Notes: a model not told the origin generated them from the letters alone. A DNA stretch of 64,000 nucleotides from Bradyrhizobium sp. Ash2021 (GCF_031202265.1 NZ_CP100604.1:2214501-2278500); one strand, 5' to 3'; positions 1-9,652 are shown, numbered from the stretch's first letter. Translations and numbers: made by a program.

Positions 1-1
1 C

Positions 2-361
2 CAGAGCGAAGGCCGCCGTCCCGAACCCTATATCGCTACCGTGCGCCGGATCGGTCTCGATCTCGGCATTACCGAGCAGACCCAATTCACCTGGGCGGTA
101 AATGCGACGAACTCCAGGCTCGCGCGCGGCGATCTCGCCGGCAATTATGGCGGCGTCGGCGCCAATGCCTCGGTCGGCATCGGCGGCGGTGGTAATTTCC
201 TGGTCGGCGGTCCGGCCAATGCCTACGCCCTGCAGCCGATCAGCGTGCAGGGGCAGACCGGGCTGAACGTCGCCGCCGGTGTCGCCGGCCTTGAGCTGCA
301 GCCGGTTCAGTTCGGCGGCGGCCGCCGGCACTATCATCACCGGCATCACCATCGCGGCTGA
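2..361 (+). CDS. DUF992-family secreted protein (5' end outside window)
   Basis: Only the C-terminal ~119 residues are present; the reading frame is open to the window edge. The visible part closely matches the next gene (534-1019): both share the segment around YIAT(V/I)R(R/K)(I/V)GLDLGIT and a Gly-rich tail ending LELQP/LELRP, as in DUF992 proteins, which are small exported proteins of unknown function in Rhizobiales. Odd feature: this copy ends in a His/Arg-rich tail (residues HYHHRHHHRG) that the neighbour lacks, so a metal-binding role is possible but only inferred. Followed by a good terminator. Confidence 0.75.
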   Translation, partial: QSEGRRPEPYIATVRRIGLDLGITEQTQFTWAVNATNSRLARGDLAGNYGGVGANASVGIGGGGNFLVGGPANAYALQPISVQGQTGLNVAAGVAGLELQPVQFGGGRRHYHHRHHHRG

Positions 362-383
362 AGAAATATAAGGTAACGAAAAA

Positions 384-409
384 GGCCCGCGGAAGCGGGC
401 CTCTTTTTT
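384..409 (+). terminator. Rho-independent terminator after the first DUF992 gene
   Basis: A 7-bp perfect stem (GGCCCGC at 384-390, GCGGGCC at 395-401) with a GGAA tetraloop is followed by TCTTTTTT. It lies 22 nt past the stop codon and ends the first DUF992 transcript before the paralogue starts. Confidence 0.9.
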
Positions 410-533
410 ATTTGCGCAATGGCCAAAATCTGGCACCGGGGCTTCCGTTGTGGCATAGAACAGCTAGCGCCGCGGGCACGGCGCCGTTTTTGTTCTCTTG
501 CTCGCATCGCAGCTTTCAGCCGGAGATTTCTTC

Positions 534-1019
534 ATGCGTCGCTTCATCATCCTCGCCAGTGCCGGCTTGACCATGCTGGCCGCATCCATCGCCGGAGCCA
601 ACGCGCAAGCGCCGATGCAACGCGTGCAGGTCGGCGTTCTGGAGTGCCGCGGCGGCGCAAGCGTCGGTTTCGTCGTCGGTTCCGTGACCAATCTCGGTTG
701 TGTGCTGCGGGTCGATGGCGTGCCTGACGACCGCTATATCGCGACCATCCGTAAAGTGGGTCTCGATCTCGGCATCACCCAGGAATCGGCGCTGGCCTGG
801 GGCGTGTTTGCGCCGGCGGCGCGGCTCGGGCCGGGCGACCTCACCGGCGATTATGCCGGCACACAGGGCAGCGCGACGCTCGGCGTCGGCGTCGGCGGCA
901 ATGTACTGGTCGGCGGTTCCAACAATTCGATCGCGCTGCAGCCGCTCAGCTTGCAGGGCCAGGTCGGCGTCAACGTCGCTGCCGGGCTGGAAAGCCTGGA
1001 ACTTAGGCCGGGACGGTAA
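534..1019 (+). CDS. DUF992-family secreted protein
   Basis: 161 residues from the ATG at 534, which has GGAG at 522-525; a start further upstream at 498 would put a non-signal extension before the obvious signal peptide (MRRFIILASAGLTMLAAS, cleavage near ANA-QA). The mature part has the DUF992 pattern: an early VGVLEC, a second Cys in NLGCVLR, and a C-terminal Gly-rich beta-like tail. It is a paralogue of the upstream gene, so the pair is probably a tandem duplication. Predicted periplasmic or secreted; function unknown. Confidence 0.8.
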   Translation: MRRFIILASAGLTMLAASIAGANAQAPMQRVQVGVLECRGGASVGFVVGSVTNLGCVLRVDGVPDDRYIATIRKVGLDLGITQESALAWGVFAPAARLGPGDLTGDYAGTQGSATLGVGVGGNVLVGGSNNSIALQPLSLQGQVGVNVAAGLESLELRPGR

Positions 1020-1032
1020 TCTTGTCCCTCGC

Positions 1033-1117
1033 CGTCATTGCGAGGAGCGAAGCGACGAAGCAATCCATTCTTTCTTCGCATGGTTAGATGGATTGCTTCG
1101 CTGCGCTCGCAATGACG
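1033..1117. repeat. Dispersed palindromic element, family A (CGTCATTGCGAGGAGCG type)
   Basis: An 85-nt imperfect inverted repeat with outer arms CGTCATTGCGAGGAGCG and the complementary CGCTCGCAATGACG, and inner arms around GAAGCAATCCA/TGGATTGCTTC. The same element recurs at 37413, 40028 and 44886. It sits between genes, as such repeats do in Bradyrhizobium genomes. Confidence 0.9.
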
Positions 1118-1247
1118 CTGGGGCGCCTGGAGCCAGCCCTTAAGGATGCACCGCAGCGAATTTTTCTCCCTTGCCAAATCGCCGGGACGGGCGGAGCATC
1201 AGTGCGCCGACCCAATCAAGGGCCGAGCTCCAGATGAGGAGGCGGCA

Positions 1248-3296
1248 ATGGGACAGGACGTCAGAAGTCCCCGAGGTCCACGGTGCATTGCGCTGGTGGG
1301 CCCTTTCCAGAGCGGTAAAACCACACTGTTAGAAGCAATTTTGGCGCGGACGGGCGCCATTCGTAATGCCGGCAGCGTCGATGCCGGAACCTCCGTCGGC
1401 GATGCCAGCCCCGAGGCGCGCCACCACAAGATGGGCACCGGCCTCACCGCCGCCACCACGAGTTTCATGGGCGACAACTATACCTTTATCGATTGTCCCG
1501 GTTCGATCGAGTTCGCGCATGACATGCGCGCCGCGATCCCGGCGGTCGATGCCGCGGTCGTGGTCTGCGAAGCCGATGAAAAGAAGCTGCCGCAACTGCA
1601 GATCATTTTGCGCGAGCTCGAGGATCTCGGTATTCCCCGCTTTCTGTTCCTGAACAAGATCGATCGCGCCAACAAGCGCATCCGCGAGACGCTCGCGACC
1701 TTGCAGCCGGCGTCGCGCGTGCCGCTGGTGCTGCGCCAAATTCCGATCTGGAACGGCGAATTGATCGAAGGCTTTGTCGATCTCGCGCTGGAGCGCGCCT
1801 TTGTCTACCGCGAACATAAGCCTTCCGAGGTGGTCGACCTCGAAGGCGGCAATCTCGACCGCGAAAAGGAAGCGCGGTTCTCGATGCTGGAGAAGCTCGC
1901 CGATCACGACGACGCGCTGATGGAGCAATTGCTCGAAGACATCCAGCCGCCGCGCGACGCGGTGTTCGACGATCTCGCCCGCGAATTGCGCGAGGGGCTG
2001 ATCTGTCCGGTGCTGCTCGGCGCCGCCTCCCGCGAGAACGGCGTGCTGCGGCTGATGAAGGCTCTGCGGCATGAAGCGCCCGGCATTGCCGAGACCGCAA
2101 AGCGTCTCGGCGCCACCTCGCAAAAGGATGCGCTGGCCTATGTGCTCAAGACCGTGCACCTGCAGCACGGCGGCAAGCTGTCGCTGACGCGGCTGCTGGC
2201 CGGCCATCTCGATGACGGCGCGACGCTGCAATCCTCGTCGGGCGAAGCCGGGCGGGTATCGGGTATCCTGGCGGTCAACGGCGCACACGATACCAAACGC
2301 GCCGCGGCGGAGGCCGGCGAAACCGTTGCGCTCGGCAAGCTCGATGGCGTCAAGACCGGCGATACGCTGTCGAGCGGCAAGACCGCGCCGCCGGCGCTGG
2401 TGACGCTCGAACCGACGCCGCCGGTGCTGGCGATTTCGCTTTCGGCGACCGATCGCAAGGACGACGTCAAGCTCGGCCAGGCGCTGCAGCGGCTGAACGA
2501 GGAGGATCCGTCGCTGACCATGATCCAGAACCCGCGCACCCACGACATCGTGCTGTGGGGGCAGGGCGAGATGCATCTGCGCGTCGCGCTGGAGCGCCTC
2601 AAGGACCGCTTCGGCGTCAACGTCAAATCGCAGCCGCCCGCGATCGGCTATCAGGAGACGATCCGCAAGGCGATCACCCAGCGCGGCCGGCACAAGAAGC
2701 AGTCCGGCGGCCATGGCCAGTTCGGCGACGTGGTGCTGGAGATCAAGCCGATGCCGCGCGGCACCGGTTTCGAATTCCACGAAAAGGTGGTCGGCGGTGC
2801 GGTGCCGCGCAACTATATCGGCGCGGTCGAAGAGGGCGTGGTCGACGGTCTCGCGCGCGGGCCGCTCGGTTTCCCCGTCATCGACCTTCACGTCACCTTG
2901 ACCGACGGCTCCTACCACAGCGTCGACTCCTCCGATCTCGCGTTCCGCACCGCGGCGCGGATCGGCATGAGCGAGGCGCTGCCGCAGTGCCAGCCAGTGC
3001 TGCTGGAGCCGATCCACCAGGTTGAGATCGTCTGTCCGACCGATGCCACCGCGAAGATCAACGCCATCCTGTCGGCACGGCGCGGCCAGATCCTCGGCTT
3101 CGATACCCGCGAGGGCTGGCCCGGATGGGATTGCGTCCGCGCCACCATGCCGGAGGCGGAGATCGGCGATCTGATCGTGGAGCTGCGCTCGGCCACCGCC
3201 GGCGCCGGCGGCTTTACGCGGGCTTTCGACCGCATGGCCGAAGTCACCGGCCGCGCCGCCGACCAGATCATCGCCGCGCACCGGGTCGCGGCGTAA
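1248..3296 (+). CDS. Elongation factor G-like translational GTPase
   Basis: 682 residues from the ATG at 1248, which has GAGGAGGCGG just upstream; the longer frame from 1146 has no such site. It has the EF-G layout: G domain with P-loop GPFQSGKT (18-25) and NKID (136-139), domain II, then domains III-V with the GGHGQFGDV and GxxxRN-like regions. It departs from true EF-G. The P-loop is not GHxDxGKT, the RGITI switch I motif is absent, and the switch II motif DTPGH is DCPGS (82-86), so the catalytic His is Ser. It is therefore likely an EF-G paralogue, not the housekeeping factor, which would sit in the str operon. Role unknown; ribosome binding is inferred from the family. Confidence 0.85.
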   Translation: MGQDVRSPRGPRCIALVGPFQSGKTTLLEAILARTGAIRNAGSVDAGTSVGDASPEARHHKMGTGLTAATTSFMGDNYTFIDCPGSIEFAHDMRAAIPAVDAAVVVCEADEKKLPQLQIILRELEDLGIPRFLFLNKIDRANKRIRETLATLQPASRVPLVLRQIPIWNGELIEGFVDLALERAFVYREHKPSEVVDLEGGNLDREKEARFSMLEKLADHDDALMEQLLEDIQPPRDAVFDDLARELREGLICPVLLGAASRENGVLRLMKALRHEAPGIAETAKRLGATSQKDALAYVLKTVHLQHGGKLSLTRLLAGHLDDGATLQSSSGEAGRVSGILAVNGAHDTKRAAAEAGETVALGKLDGVKTGDTLSSGKTAPPALVTLEPTPPVLAISLSATDRKDDVKLGQALQRLNEEDPSLTMIQNPRTHDIVLWGQGEMHLRVALERLKDRFGVNVKSQPPAIGYQETIRKAITQRGRHKKQSGGHGQFGDVVLEIKPMPRGTGFEFHEKVVGGAVPRNYIGAVEEGVVDGLARGPLGFPVIDLHVTLTDGSYHSVDSSDLAFRTAARIGMSEALPQCQPVLLEPIHQVEIVCPTDATAKINAILSARRGQILGFDTREGWPGWDCVRATMPEAEIGDLIVELRSATAGAGGFTRAFDRMAEVTGRAADQIIAAHRVAA

Positions 3297-3383
3297 ATGT
3301 TGCAGAGATCATGACCCTGGAAGCGGGGGCATGATCATTGGCAATACAGACGGCCAAAGCCAACGCTAGCTTGCGCGCGACGA

Positions 3384-4034
3384 TTGGTGCGCAAGACCAC
3401 CGTGCTTGATTCCCGCCGCAACGTCGCGCTCGCCTGTGCGCTGAGCGCGCTGGCCGGCTATGTCGATGCCATCGGCTTCCTGCATCTCGGCGGCCTGTTC
3501 GTTTCCTTCATGAGCGGCAACTCGACGCGGATGGGCGTCAGCCTGGCCGAAGGGCACTGGCTGAACGCGGCCGTGGCGCTCGGGCTGATCGCGCTGTTCG
3601 TGATCGGCGCTGCCGCCGGCAGCCTGATCGTGCTCGGCCGCGGCGCCCATCGCCAGCCCTTGGTGCTGCTGACGGAGGCGTTGTTGCTTGCTGGCGCCGC
3701 GCTCGCCTACACGTTCGGTCTGCCGAATGTCGCCGTTGCCACCATCGTGCTGGCGATGGGGCTTGAGAACGCGGTGTTCCAGATCGATGGCGGCGCCGGG
3801 CTCGGCCTCACTTATGTTACCGGCGCGCTGGTCAAGGTCGGCCAGCTGGTAGCGGCGGCGCTGACCGGCGGCGCGCGCTGGGCCTGGGCGCCGAACCTGT
3901 TACTGTGGGCGGCGCTGGTGACGGGGGCTCTGTGCGGCGCGCTCGCCTATCACTGGATCAATCTCGCCGCGATCTGGTTTGCCGCCGCCATCGCGCTGGC
4001 GCTGAGCGGGATCGTCGCCGCGACGGCGCGATAG
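3384..4034 (+). CDS. DUF1275 (YoaK-like) membrane protein
   Basis: About 216 residues with six hydrophobic segments. It shows the DUF1275 signature early (ALAGYVDAIGFL, then FVSFMSGNSTRMG), typical of small integral membrane proteins of unknown function that are found across proteobacteria. The start is uncertain: TTG at 3384 or GTG at 3387; neither has a strong ribosome-binding site. It lies 87 nt after the EF-G-like gene with no clear terminator, so co-transcription is possible. Confidence 0.8.
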   Translation: MVRKTTVLDSRRNVALACALSALAGYVDAIGFLHLGGLFVSFMSGNSTRMGVSLAEGHWLNAAVALGLIALFVIGAAAGSLIVLGRGAHRQPLVLLTEALLLAGAALAYTFGLPNVAVATIVLAMGLENAVFQIDGGAGLGLTYVTGALVKVGQLVAAALTGGARWAWAPNLLLWAALVTGALCGALAYHWINLAAIWFAAAIALALSGIVAATAR

Positions 4035-4071
4035 CATTGACAGCGAACGCCGCTTGCCCGATTGGACAGCC

Positions 4072-4914
4072 ATGACATCAGGAACAAGACCCCGCGCCGC
4101 ATGTCTGATCGGCTGGCCGGCGGCGCATTCGCGCTCGCCGCTGATCCATCATTACTGGCTGCGAACGCTCGGCATCGAGGGCGGCTACGTCATCGAAGCG
4201 GTGCCGCCCGACGAGTTCGGGGATTTTGTCTTTCGGCTTTCGCTCCGCGGCTTTGTCGGCGCCAATGTCACCATTCCGCACAAGGAGCGGGCGCTGGCGC
4301 TGTCCAAGCCGGACGCGCGCGCCCGCGCCGTCGGCGCCGCCAACACGCTGTGGTTCCAGGACGGCGAATTGTGTTCGACCAACACCGACGTCGAAGGCTT
4401 TATCAACAATCTCGATGCCGGCACGCCCGGCTGGGACAAGGCGACGGATGCGCTGGTGCTGGGCGCCGGCGGCGCGGCGCGCGCGGTCGTATTCGGGCTG
4501 ATCGAGCGCGGCATCCAGCGCGTGCATCTGGCTAACCGCACCCTGGAGCGCGCCGGCGCGCTGGCCGAGCAATTCGGCCCGCGCGTGTTGCCGGTCGCGT
4601 GGGAAGCGATCGGCGATTTGCTGCCGCGCGCGGGGCTTTTGGTCAATACGACGTCGCTCGGGATGCACGGCCAGCCCGCGCTCGAATTGAATGTCGGCCT
4701 GATGCCGGCGGAAGCCGTCGTCGCCGATCTCGTCTATGTGCCGCTGGAAACGCCGTTGCTGGCAGCATCGCGGGCGCGGGGATTGAGGACCGCCGACGGG
4801 CTCGGCATGCTGCTGCACCAGGCGGTGCGCGGGTTCGAATTGTGGTTCGGGCAGCGGCCGCAGGTCACATCAGAACTTCGTGCGCTGATCGAGGCTGATC
4901 TCACGCACGCGTGA
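4072..4914 (+). CDS. aroE: Shikimate dehydrogenase family protein (AroE)
   Basis: 280 residues from the ATG at 4072 (a TTG at 4054 would add six residues). Reduces 3-dehydroshikimate to shikimate with NADPH in aromatic amino acid synthesis. Visible family motifs are SRSPLIHHYW (substrate serines), NVTIPHKE with the catalytic Lys, NTDVEGF, the Rossmann loop GAGGAARAV, NRT (NADP 2'-phosphate recognition), NTTSLGM and a C-terminal GLGMLLHQA. The neighbours are not the usual dnaQ/coaE partners, so this could be a second, quinate/shikimate-type paralogue and not the main biosynthetic copy. Confidence 0.85.
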   Translation: MTSGTRPRAACLIGWPAAHSRSPLIHHYWLRTLGIEGGYVIEAVPPDEFGDFVFRLSLRGFVGANVTIPHKERALALSKPDARARAVGAANTLWFQDGELCSTNTDVEGFINNLDAGTPGWDKATDALVLGAGGAARAVVFGLIERGIQRVHLANRTLERAGALAEQFGPRVLPVAWEAIGDLLPRAGLLVNTTSLGMHGQPALELNVGLMPAEAVVADLVYVPLETPLLAASRARGLRTADGLGMLLHQAVRGFELWFGQRPQVTSELRALIEADLTHA

Positions 4915-5095
4915 TCCGCCGGTGTGTGAAGCGGTGAAACGATCACGCCTTCTCTTAATTGGTAAGTGCCGCGCGATTCGACCCAAAACCGGTTCCCGCT
5001 CTTGCTGATCGCGCTCTTTTGAGCGGGAATATCATTGCGATGCTGGGGTCCAGTGTTAGGTCAATATGCCCCGTGCCCCGCCCCCGGAGAATCGT

Positions 5096-5722
5096 ATGCC
5101 TTCCCATCGTTCCACCCTCATTCGCCCGCTCGTCGCCGTCGCAATGGTCGCCGCCTCGACGCTTTATGCGATCGCCCAGCAGCCGCCGACGCCGTCGCGG
5201 GTTCGAGGCACCATCGAAGGCGTCGACGGCGCCGTGCTGTCGGTCAAGTCGCGCAGCGGCGAGGACGTCAAGCTGCACATGACCAGCGACGTGCAGGTGG
5301 TGGGGATCACCAAAATTTCGCTGTCCGATATCAAGGTCGGCTCCTTCATCGGCACCACCACGGTGCCCGGACCGGACGGCAGCCAGAACGCGGTCGAGGT
5401 GCATGTGTTCCCGGAAGCCATGCGCGGCACCGGCGAGGGCTCGCGGCCCTACGATCTGCGTCCCAACAGCACCATGACAAATGCGACGGTGGATCAGTCC
5501 GTGGTCGGCAATGACGGTCACACGCTGTTGATCAAATACAAGGACGGCGAGAAGAAAGTTCTGGTGTCGGCCGAAACGCCGGTCGTGACCTATGTCCCCG
5601 CCGACAAATCCGACCTCAAGGCCGGCGCCAAGGTGATCGCGTTCATGAAAAAGCTGCCGGACGGCTCGTTCGAGACCAACCGCGTCAGCGTCGGTCGCGA
5701 CGGGCTGACGCCGCCGATGTGA
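5096..5722 (+). CDS. Secreted repeat-pair protein, copy 1 (DUF5666-like)
   Basis: 208 residues from the ATG at 5096, preceded by GGAGA; the frame could open at 5066 but that would precede the signal peptide. A signal peptide ends near AIA-QQPP. The mature part starts RVRGTIEGVDGAVLSVKSR, a small beta-barrel style segment resembling DUF5666, followed by an extended conserved tail ending TPPM. It is clearly homologous to the gene at 5887 along its whole length. Predicted periplasmic, function unknown. Confidence 0.65.
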   Translation: MPSHRSTLIRPLVAVAMVAASTLYAIAQQPPTPSRVRGTIEGVDGAVLSVKSRSGEDVKLHMTSDVQVVGITKISLSDIKVGSFIGTTTVPGPDGSQNAVEVHVFPEAMRGTGEGSRPYDLRPNSTMTNATVDQSVVGNDGHTLLIKYKDGEKKVLVSAETPVVTYVPADKSDLKAGAKVIAFMKKLPDGSFETNRVSVGRDGLTPPM

Positions 5723-5730
5723 CGCAAAGT

Positions 5731-5806
5731 GTCATTCCGGGGCGTGCGCTAGCACGAGCCCGGATCGGGATTCCGGGTCTGGTCCTTCGGACCATCCCGG
5801 AATGAC
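5731..5806. repeat. Dispersed palindromic element, family C (GTCATTCCGG type)
   Basis: Inverted repeat with outer arms GTCATTCCGG and CCGGAATGAC and an internal GGTCC/GGACC hairpin. A second member lies at 38979-39077. It separates the two tandem secreted paralogues. Confidence 0.85.
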
Positions 5807-5886
5807 GAGAGCCGCACGGGAATAGGTACTCGCTCCCGGTGTTTGCGGGGGATGGATCGCTGAAACCGCCTTGGGAGGAAAACACC

Positions 5887-6516
5887 ATGTCGACGATTTC
5901 TTCGCTGCTGCCGCGCGTGCTCGCGGCGTCGCTGATATCTGCTGTTCTGTTGGGAACGGCGGCCTGGGCGCAACAACCGCCGCCGGTTCGCATTCGCGGC
6001 ACCATCGAGGCCGTCGATGGCGCCATGCTGTCAATCAAGTCGCGCGAAGGCACCGACATGAAGGTCCGCATGACCGACAATGTCGCGGTGTTCGGCGTCG
6101 CCAAGACCGCGCTGTCGGAAATCAAGGAGGGTTCCTATATCGGCGTCACCGCGATGCCGGAGCCCGACGGCACCCAGAAGGCGGTCGCTGTTCATATCTT
6201 CCCCGAGAATCAGCGCGGCGCCGCCGAAGGCTTCCGGCCCTGGGATCAGCGCCCGGGCAGCACCATGACCAACGCCACCGTCGCCCAGACGGTCAAGGGC
6301 ACCGACGGCCAGAACATTTTGGTCAAATACAAGGACGGCGAGAAGAAGGTCGTGGTGCCGCCGGATACGCCGATCGTCACCTTCGTCGCCGGCGACAAGT
6401 CCGAGCTGAAGCCCGGCGCCAAGATCATCATCTTCGGTGCGGTGAAAAAGGACGACGGCGTGCTCGAAGCCAACCGCGTCAATGTCGGCCGCGACGGGAT
6501 CACGCCGCCGATGTGA
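5887..6516 (+). CDS. Secreted repeat-pair protein, copy 2 (DUF5666-like)
   Basis: 209 residues from the ATG at 5887, which has GGGAGGAA at 5873-5880. Signal peptide ending near AWA-QQPP, then RIRGTIEAVDGAMLSIKSR and the same domain order and TPPM end as the gene at 5096. The strong ribosome-binding site and the repeat between the copies suggest each is expressed on its own. Tandem duplication is directly visible. Function unknown; export to the periplasm is inferred from the signal peptide. Confidence 0.65.
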   Translation: MSTISSLLPRVLAASLISAVLLGTAAWAQQPPPVRIRGTIEAVDGAMLSIKSREGTDMKVRMTDNVAVFGVAKTALSEIKEGSYIGVTAMPEPDGTQKAVAVHIFPENQRGAAEGFRPWDQRPGSTMTNATVAQTVKGTDGQNILVKYKDGEKKVVVPPDTPIVTFVAGDKSELKPGAKIIIFGAVKKDDGVLEANRVNVGRDGITPPM

Positions 6517-6540
6517 GGCTGCCAAACTCTCTCAACGCGT

Positions 6541-6620
6541 CGTCCCCGCAAAAGCGGGGACCCATAACCACCGATGTTTGTTGTTACACCGGGGGGTCCC
6601 GGCTCAAGGCCGGGACCACC
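6541..6620. repeat. Palindromic intergenic element (family D)
   Basis: Two adjacent hairpins: GTCCCCGCAAAAGCGGGGAC (6542-6561) and GGTCCCGGCTC... pairing with GCCGGGACC (6595-6617). It lies between the converging 3' ends of the secreted protein gene and lldD, where it could also act as a transcription stop for both. Confidence 0.75.
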
Positions 6621-6632
6621 ATTGATGTGTGA

Positions 6633-7769
6633 CTAAACCGCAATCACCCGATCGTCGATCTCGGCGATGGTGTTGACGCCGCACAGGCCCATGGTCGTGG
6701 TGAGCTCCTTGGCGAGCAGGTCGATCGCCTTGGCGACGCCGGCCTCGCCGGCGGCGCCGAGCCCGTAGGCATAGGCGCGGCCGATCATGCAGGACTTCGC
6801 GCCGAGCGCCAGCGCGCGCATCACATCCATGCCGGTGCGGATGCCGCCGTCGAACATGATCTCGATCTTGGAGCCGACCGCGTCGACGATTTCAGGCAGC
6901 GCCTCGATCGACGACGGCGCGCCGTCGAGCTGGCGGCCGCCATGGTTGGAAACCACCAGCGCCTGCGCGCCGGTCTTGGCGGCTTCCTCGGCGTCCTCGA
7001 CGTCCAGAATGCCTTTCAGGATCAGCTTGCCCGGCCAGATGCTGCGGATCCAGTCGATATCCTTCCAGTTCAGCGAGGTGTCGAACTGCGACGCGGTCCA
7101 TTCCGACAGTTTGGTGAGATCCTCGGTGCCTTTGACATGACCGACGATGTTGCCGAAGCTGCGGCGCTTGCCGCGCAGCACGCCGGCGACCCATGAGGGT
7201 TTGCTCGCGAAGTCGAGCAGCTTCGACAGCGACCATTCCGGCGGCACCGTCATGCCGTTCTTGATGTCCTGGTGCCGCTGCCCGATCACCTGCAGGTCGA
7301 CGGTCAACACCAGCGCGCTGCATTTGGCGGCGATCGCGCGCTCGATCAGGGATTTGATGAAGCCGCGGTCCTTCATCACGTAAAGCTGGAACCAGAATGG
7401 CTTGTCGACGGAGGCCGCGATATCCTCGATCGAGCAGATCGACATCGTGCTCTGGGTGAACGGAATGCCGGCGGCCTGCGCGGCGCGGCAGGCGTGAATC
7501 TCGCCATCGCCATGCTGCATGCCGAGTAGCCCGACCGGCGCCAGGATCAGCGGCATTTTCGAAGGTTCGCCGAGGATCGTGGTCGACAGATCTCGCTTCG
7601 AGACGTCGACCAGGATGCGCTGGCGGAACTTGATCTGCTGGAGATCGTCGTGGTTGGCGCGCAGCGTGTCTTCGGTATAGGAGCCGCGATCCGCATAATC
7701 GAAGAATGCCTTCGGCACGCGGCGCTTGTGCAGCTGCCGCAGATCCTCAATGCAGGTAATATGCTTCAT
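6633..7769 (-). CDS. lldD: FMN-dependent L-lactate dehydrogenase (alpha-hydroxy acid dehydrogenase family)
   Basis: 378 residues. Oxidises an L-2-hydroxy acid, probably L-lactate, to the 2-oxo acid with FMN and passes electrons to the respiratory chain. Family markers are visible: APVG near residue 77, FQLYVMKDR, LTVDLQV, KGIL (FMN-binding Lys), the active-site SNHGGRQLDGAPS with catalytic His and Arg, and the phosphate-binding DGGIRTGMDVMRALALGA. Length is near that of LldD (about 380-396). A second, more diverged family member lies at 25572. No lactate permease or regulator is adjacent, so the substrate is inferred. Confidence 0.85.
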   Translation of the reverse strand: MKHITCIEDLRQLHKRRVPKAFFDYADRGSYTEDTLRANHDDLQQIKFRQRILVDVSKRDLSTTILGEPSKMPLILAPVGLLGMQHGDGEIHACRAAQAAGIPFTQSTMSICSIEDIAASVDKPFWFQLYVMKDRGFIKSLIERAIAAKCSALVLTVDLQVIGQRHQDIKNGMTVPPEWSLSKLLDFASKPSWVAGVLRGKRRSFGNIVGHVKGTEDLTKLSEWTASQFDTSLNWKDIDWIRSIWPGKLILKGILDVEDAEEAAKTGAQALVVSNHGGRQLDGAPSSIEALPEIVDAVGSKIEIMFDGGIRTGMDVMRALALGAKSCMIGRAYAYGLGAAGEAGVAKAIDLLAKELTTTMGLCGVNTIAEIDDRVIAV

Positions 7770-7854
7770 GGACGTCCCGGCCCTTCTTGTATTTCTTCAC
7801 TGGCTTGTCATCTAGCATGGTTGGTCCACGAGCCAAATCGCGCGCCTTGCGTAG

Positions 7855-8070
<216 letters not shown>

Positions 8071-8305
8071 TACTTGAGGGGTAGATGCCCGCGACGGCTC
8101 GCCGCAGCGCGGGTTTCCGATAGTAATTCCTTATTTTACAATGGGTTAGGTGCAAACCTTGCCATTTTCAGGCGGTAATGATTCATCATATTTTTTGAAG
8201 TCATTTTAGCGCCTGAGGGACTATAAGGCCTCTGCACGCTATGATGGTGGGCATTCGAGGCTTCTTGCCGGGACGGCTTGGGAAGTCTTGAAGCTTGGGG
8301 GATAC

Positions 8306-9652
8306 ATGAGCCGCAAATATTTCGGTACCGACGGGATTCGGGGCCGTGCCAATGGGCTGATCACGCCGGAGCTCGCGCTCAAGGTGGGGCAGGCGGCAGG
8401 GCTGGTGTTTCAACGCGGCGACCATCGCCATCGTGTCGTGATCGGCAAGGATACGCGCCTCTCCGGCTACATGATCGAATACGCGATGGTTGCCGGCTTC
8501 ACCTCGGTCGGCATGGACGTGCTGCTGCTCGGCCCGATGCCGACGCCGGCGGTTGCGATGCTGACCAAGTCGATGCGCGCCGATCTCGGCGTGATGATTT
8601 CCGCCTCCCACAATCTGTTCGAGGACAACGGCATCAAGCTGTTCGGTCCGCAGGGCTTTAAATTGTCCGACGACGTCGAGCGGCAGATCGAGCAGCTGCT
8701 CGACGAGCCGATCGCCCGCCGCCTGTCGCAAAGCGCGAGCCTCGGGCGCGCCCGCCGCATCGACGGCGTCCACGACCGCTACATCGAATTCGCCAAGCGC
8801 ACGCTGCCGCGCGACCTCAGCCTCGACGGCCTGCGCGTGGTGATCGATTGCGCGCACGGCGCGGCCTACAAGGTGGTGCCGGAAGCGCTGTGGGAGCTCG
8901 GCGCGGATGTCGTCGCCATCGGGGTTGAGCCGGACGGATTCAACATCAACAAGGAATGCGGATCGACCTCGCCGGAGGCGCTGAGCCGCAAGGTGCGCGA
9001 GATGCGCGCCGACATCGGCATCGCGCTCGACGGCGACGCCGATCGCGTCATCCTCGTCGATGAGCGCGGGCATGTGGTGGATGGCGACCAGTTGCTCGCG
9101 GTGATCGCGCAAAGCTGGAAGGAAGACGGCCGGCTCTCGCGGCCGGGGGTTGTCTCCACCGTGATGTCGAATCTCGGGCTTGAGCGTTTCCTGCAAGGGC
9201 ACGGCATCGAGATGGTGCGCACGCCGGTCGGCGACCGCTATGTGCTCGAGCAGATGTTGAGCGGCGGCTACAATCTCGGCGGCGAACCGTCGGGTCACAT
9301 TATTTTGTCGGACTATACCACCACCGGCGATGGCTTCGTGGCCGCGCTGCAGGTGCTTGCGGTGGTGCAAAAACTCCGCCGCCCGGTATCGGAGGTCTGT
9401 CATCGCTTCGATCCATTGCCGCAGATTCTGAAGAACGTGCGCTATCGCAGCGGCAAGCCGCTCGACGATGCCGAAGTGAAGTCGGCGATTGTCGACGGCG
9501 AAAATCGGCTCAACGGCCATGGCCGGCTCCTGGTCCGCTCGTCCGGCACCGAGCCCGTGATCCGCGTGATGGGTGAGGGCGACGACCGCATCCTGGTCGA
9601 GGAAGTGGTCGACCACATCGTCTCGGCGCTCGGCCAGGCCGCGGCGGCCTGA
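8306..9652 (+). CDS. glmM: Phosphoglucosamine mutase
   Basis: 448 residues from the ATG at 8306. Converts glucosamine-6-phosphate to glucosamine-1-phosphate for UDP-GlcNAc, peptidoglycan and LPS synthesis. Motifs in order: N-terminal YFGTDGIRG, the active-site serine loop [15 protein letters not shown] (phospho-Ser at 101), the metal-binding DGDADR, the sugar loop GGEPSGHI and the C-terminal phosphate-binding [10 protein letters not shown]. One mild difference is SHNL where SHNP is common. It stands alone here, not next to ftsH/folP as in many bacteria. The first ATG of the frame at 8288 is less well placed than 8306, which has GGGGGATA upstream. Confidence 0.95.
   Translation: MSRKYFGTDGIRGRANGLITPELALKVGQAAGLVFQRGDHRHRVVIGKDTRLSGYMIEYAMVAGFTSVGMDVLLLGPMPTPAVAMLTKSMRADLGVMISASHNLFEDNGIKLFGPQGFKLSDDVERQIEQLLDEPIARRLSQSASLGRARRIDGVHDRYIEFAKRTLPRDLSLDGLRVVIDCAHGAAYKVVPEALWELGADVVAIGVEPDGFNINKECGSTSPEALSRKVREMRADIGIALDGDADRVILVDERGHVVDGDQLLAVIAQSWKEDGRLSRPGVVSTVMSNLGLERFLQGHGIEMVRTPVGDRYVLEQMLSGGYNLGGEPSGHIILSDYTTTGDGFVAALQVLAVVQKLRRPVSEVCHRFDPLPQILKNVRYRSGKPLDDAEVKSAIVDGENRLNGHGRLLVRSSGTEPVIRVMGEGDDRILVEEVVDHIVSALGQAAAA

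Noticed and set aside
1329..3281. A 650-codon minus-strand frame opposite the EF-G-like gene
   Set aside because: Same reason: antisense to a clear gene, with low-complexity composition and no motifs.
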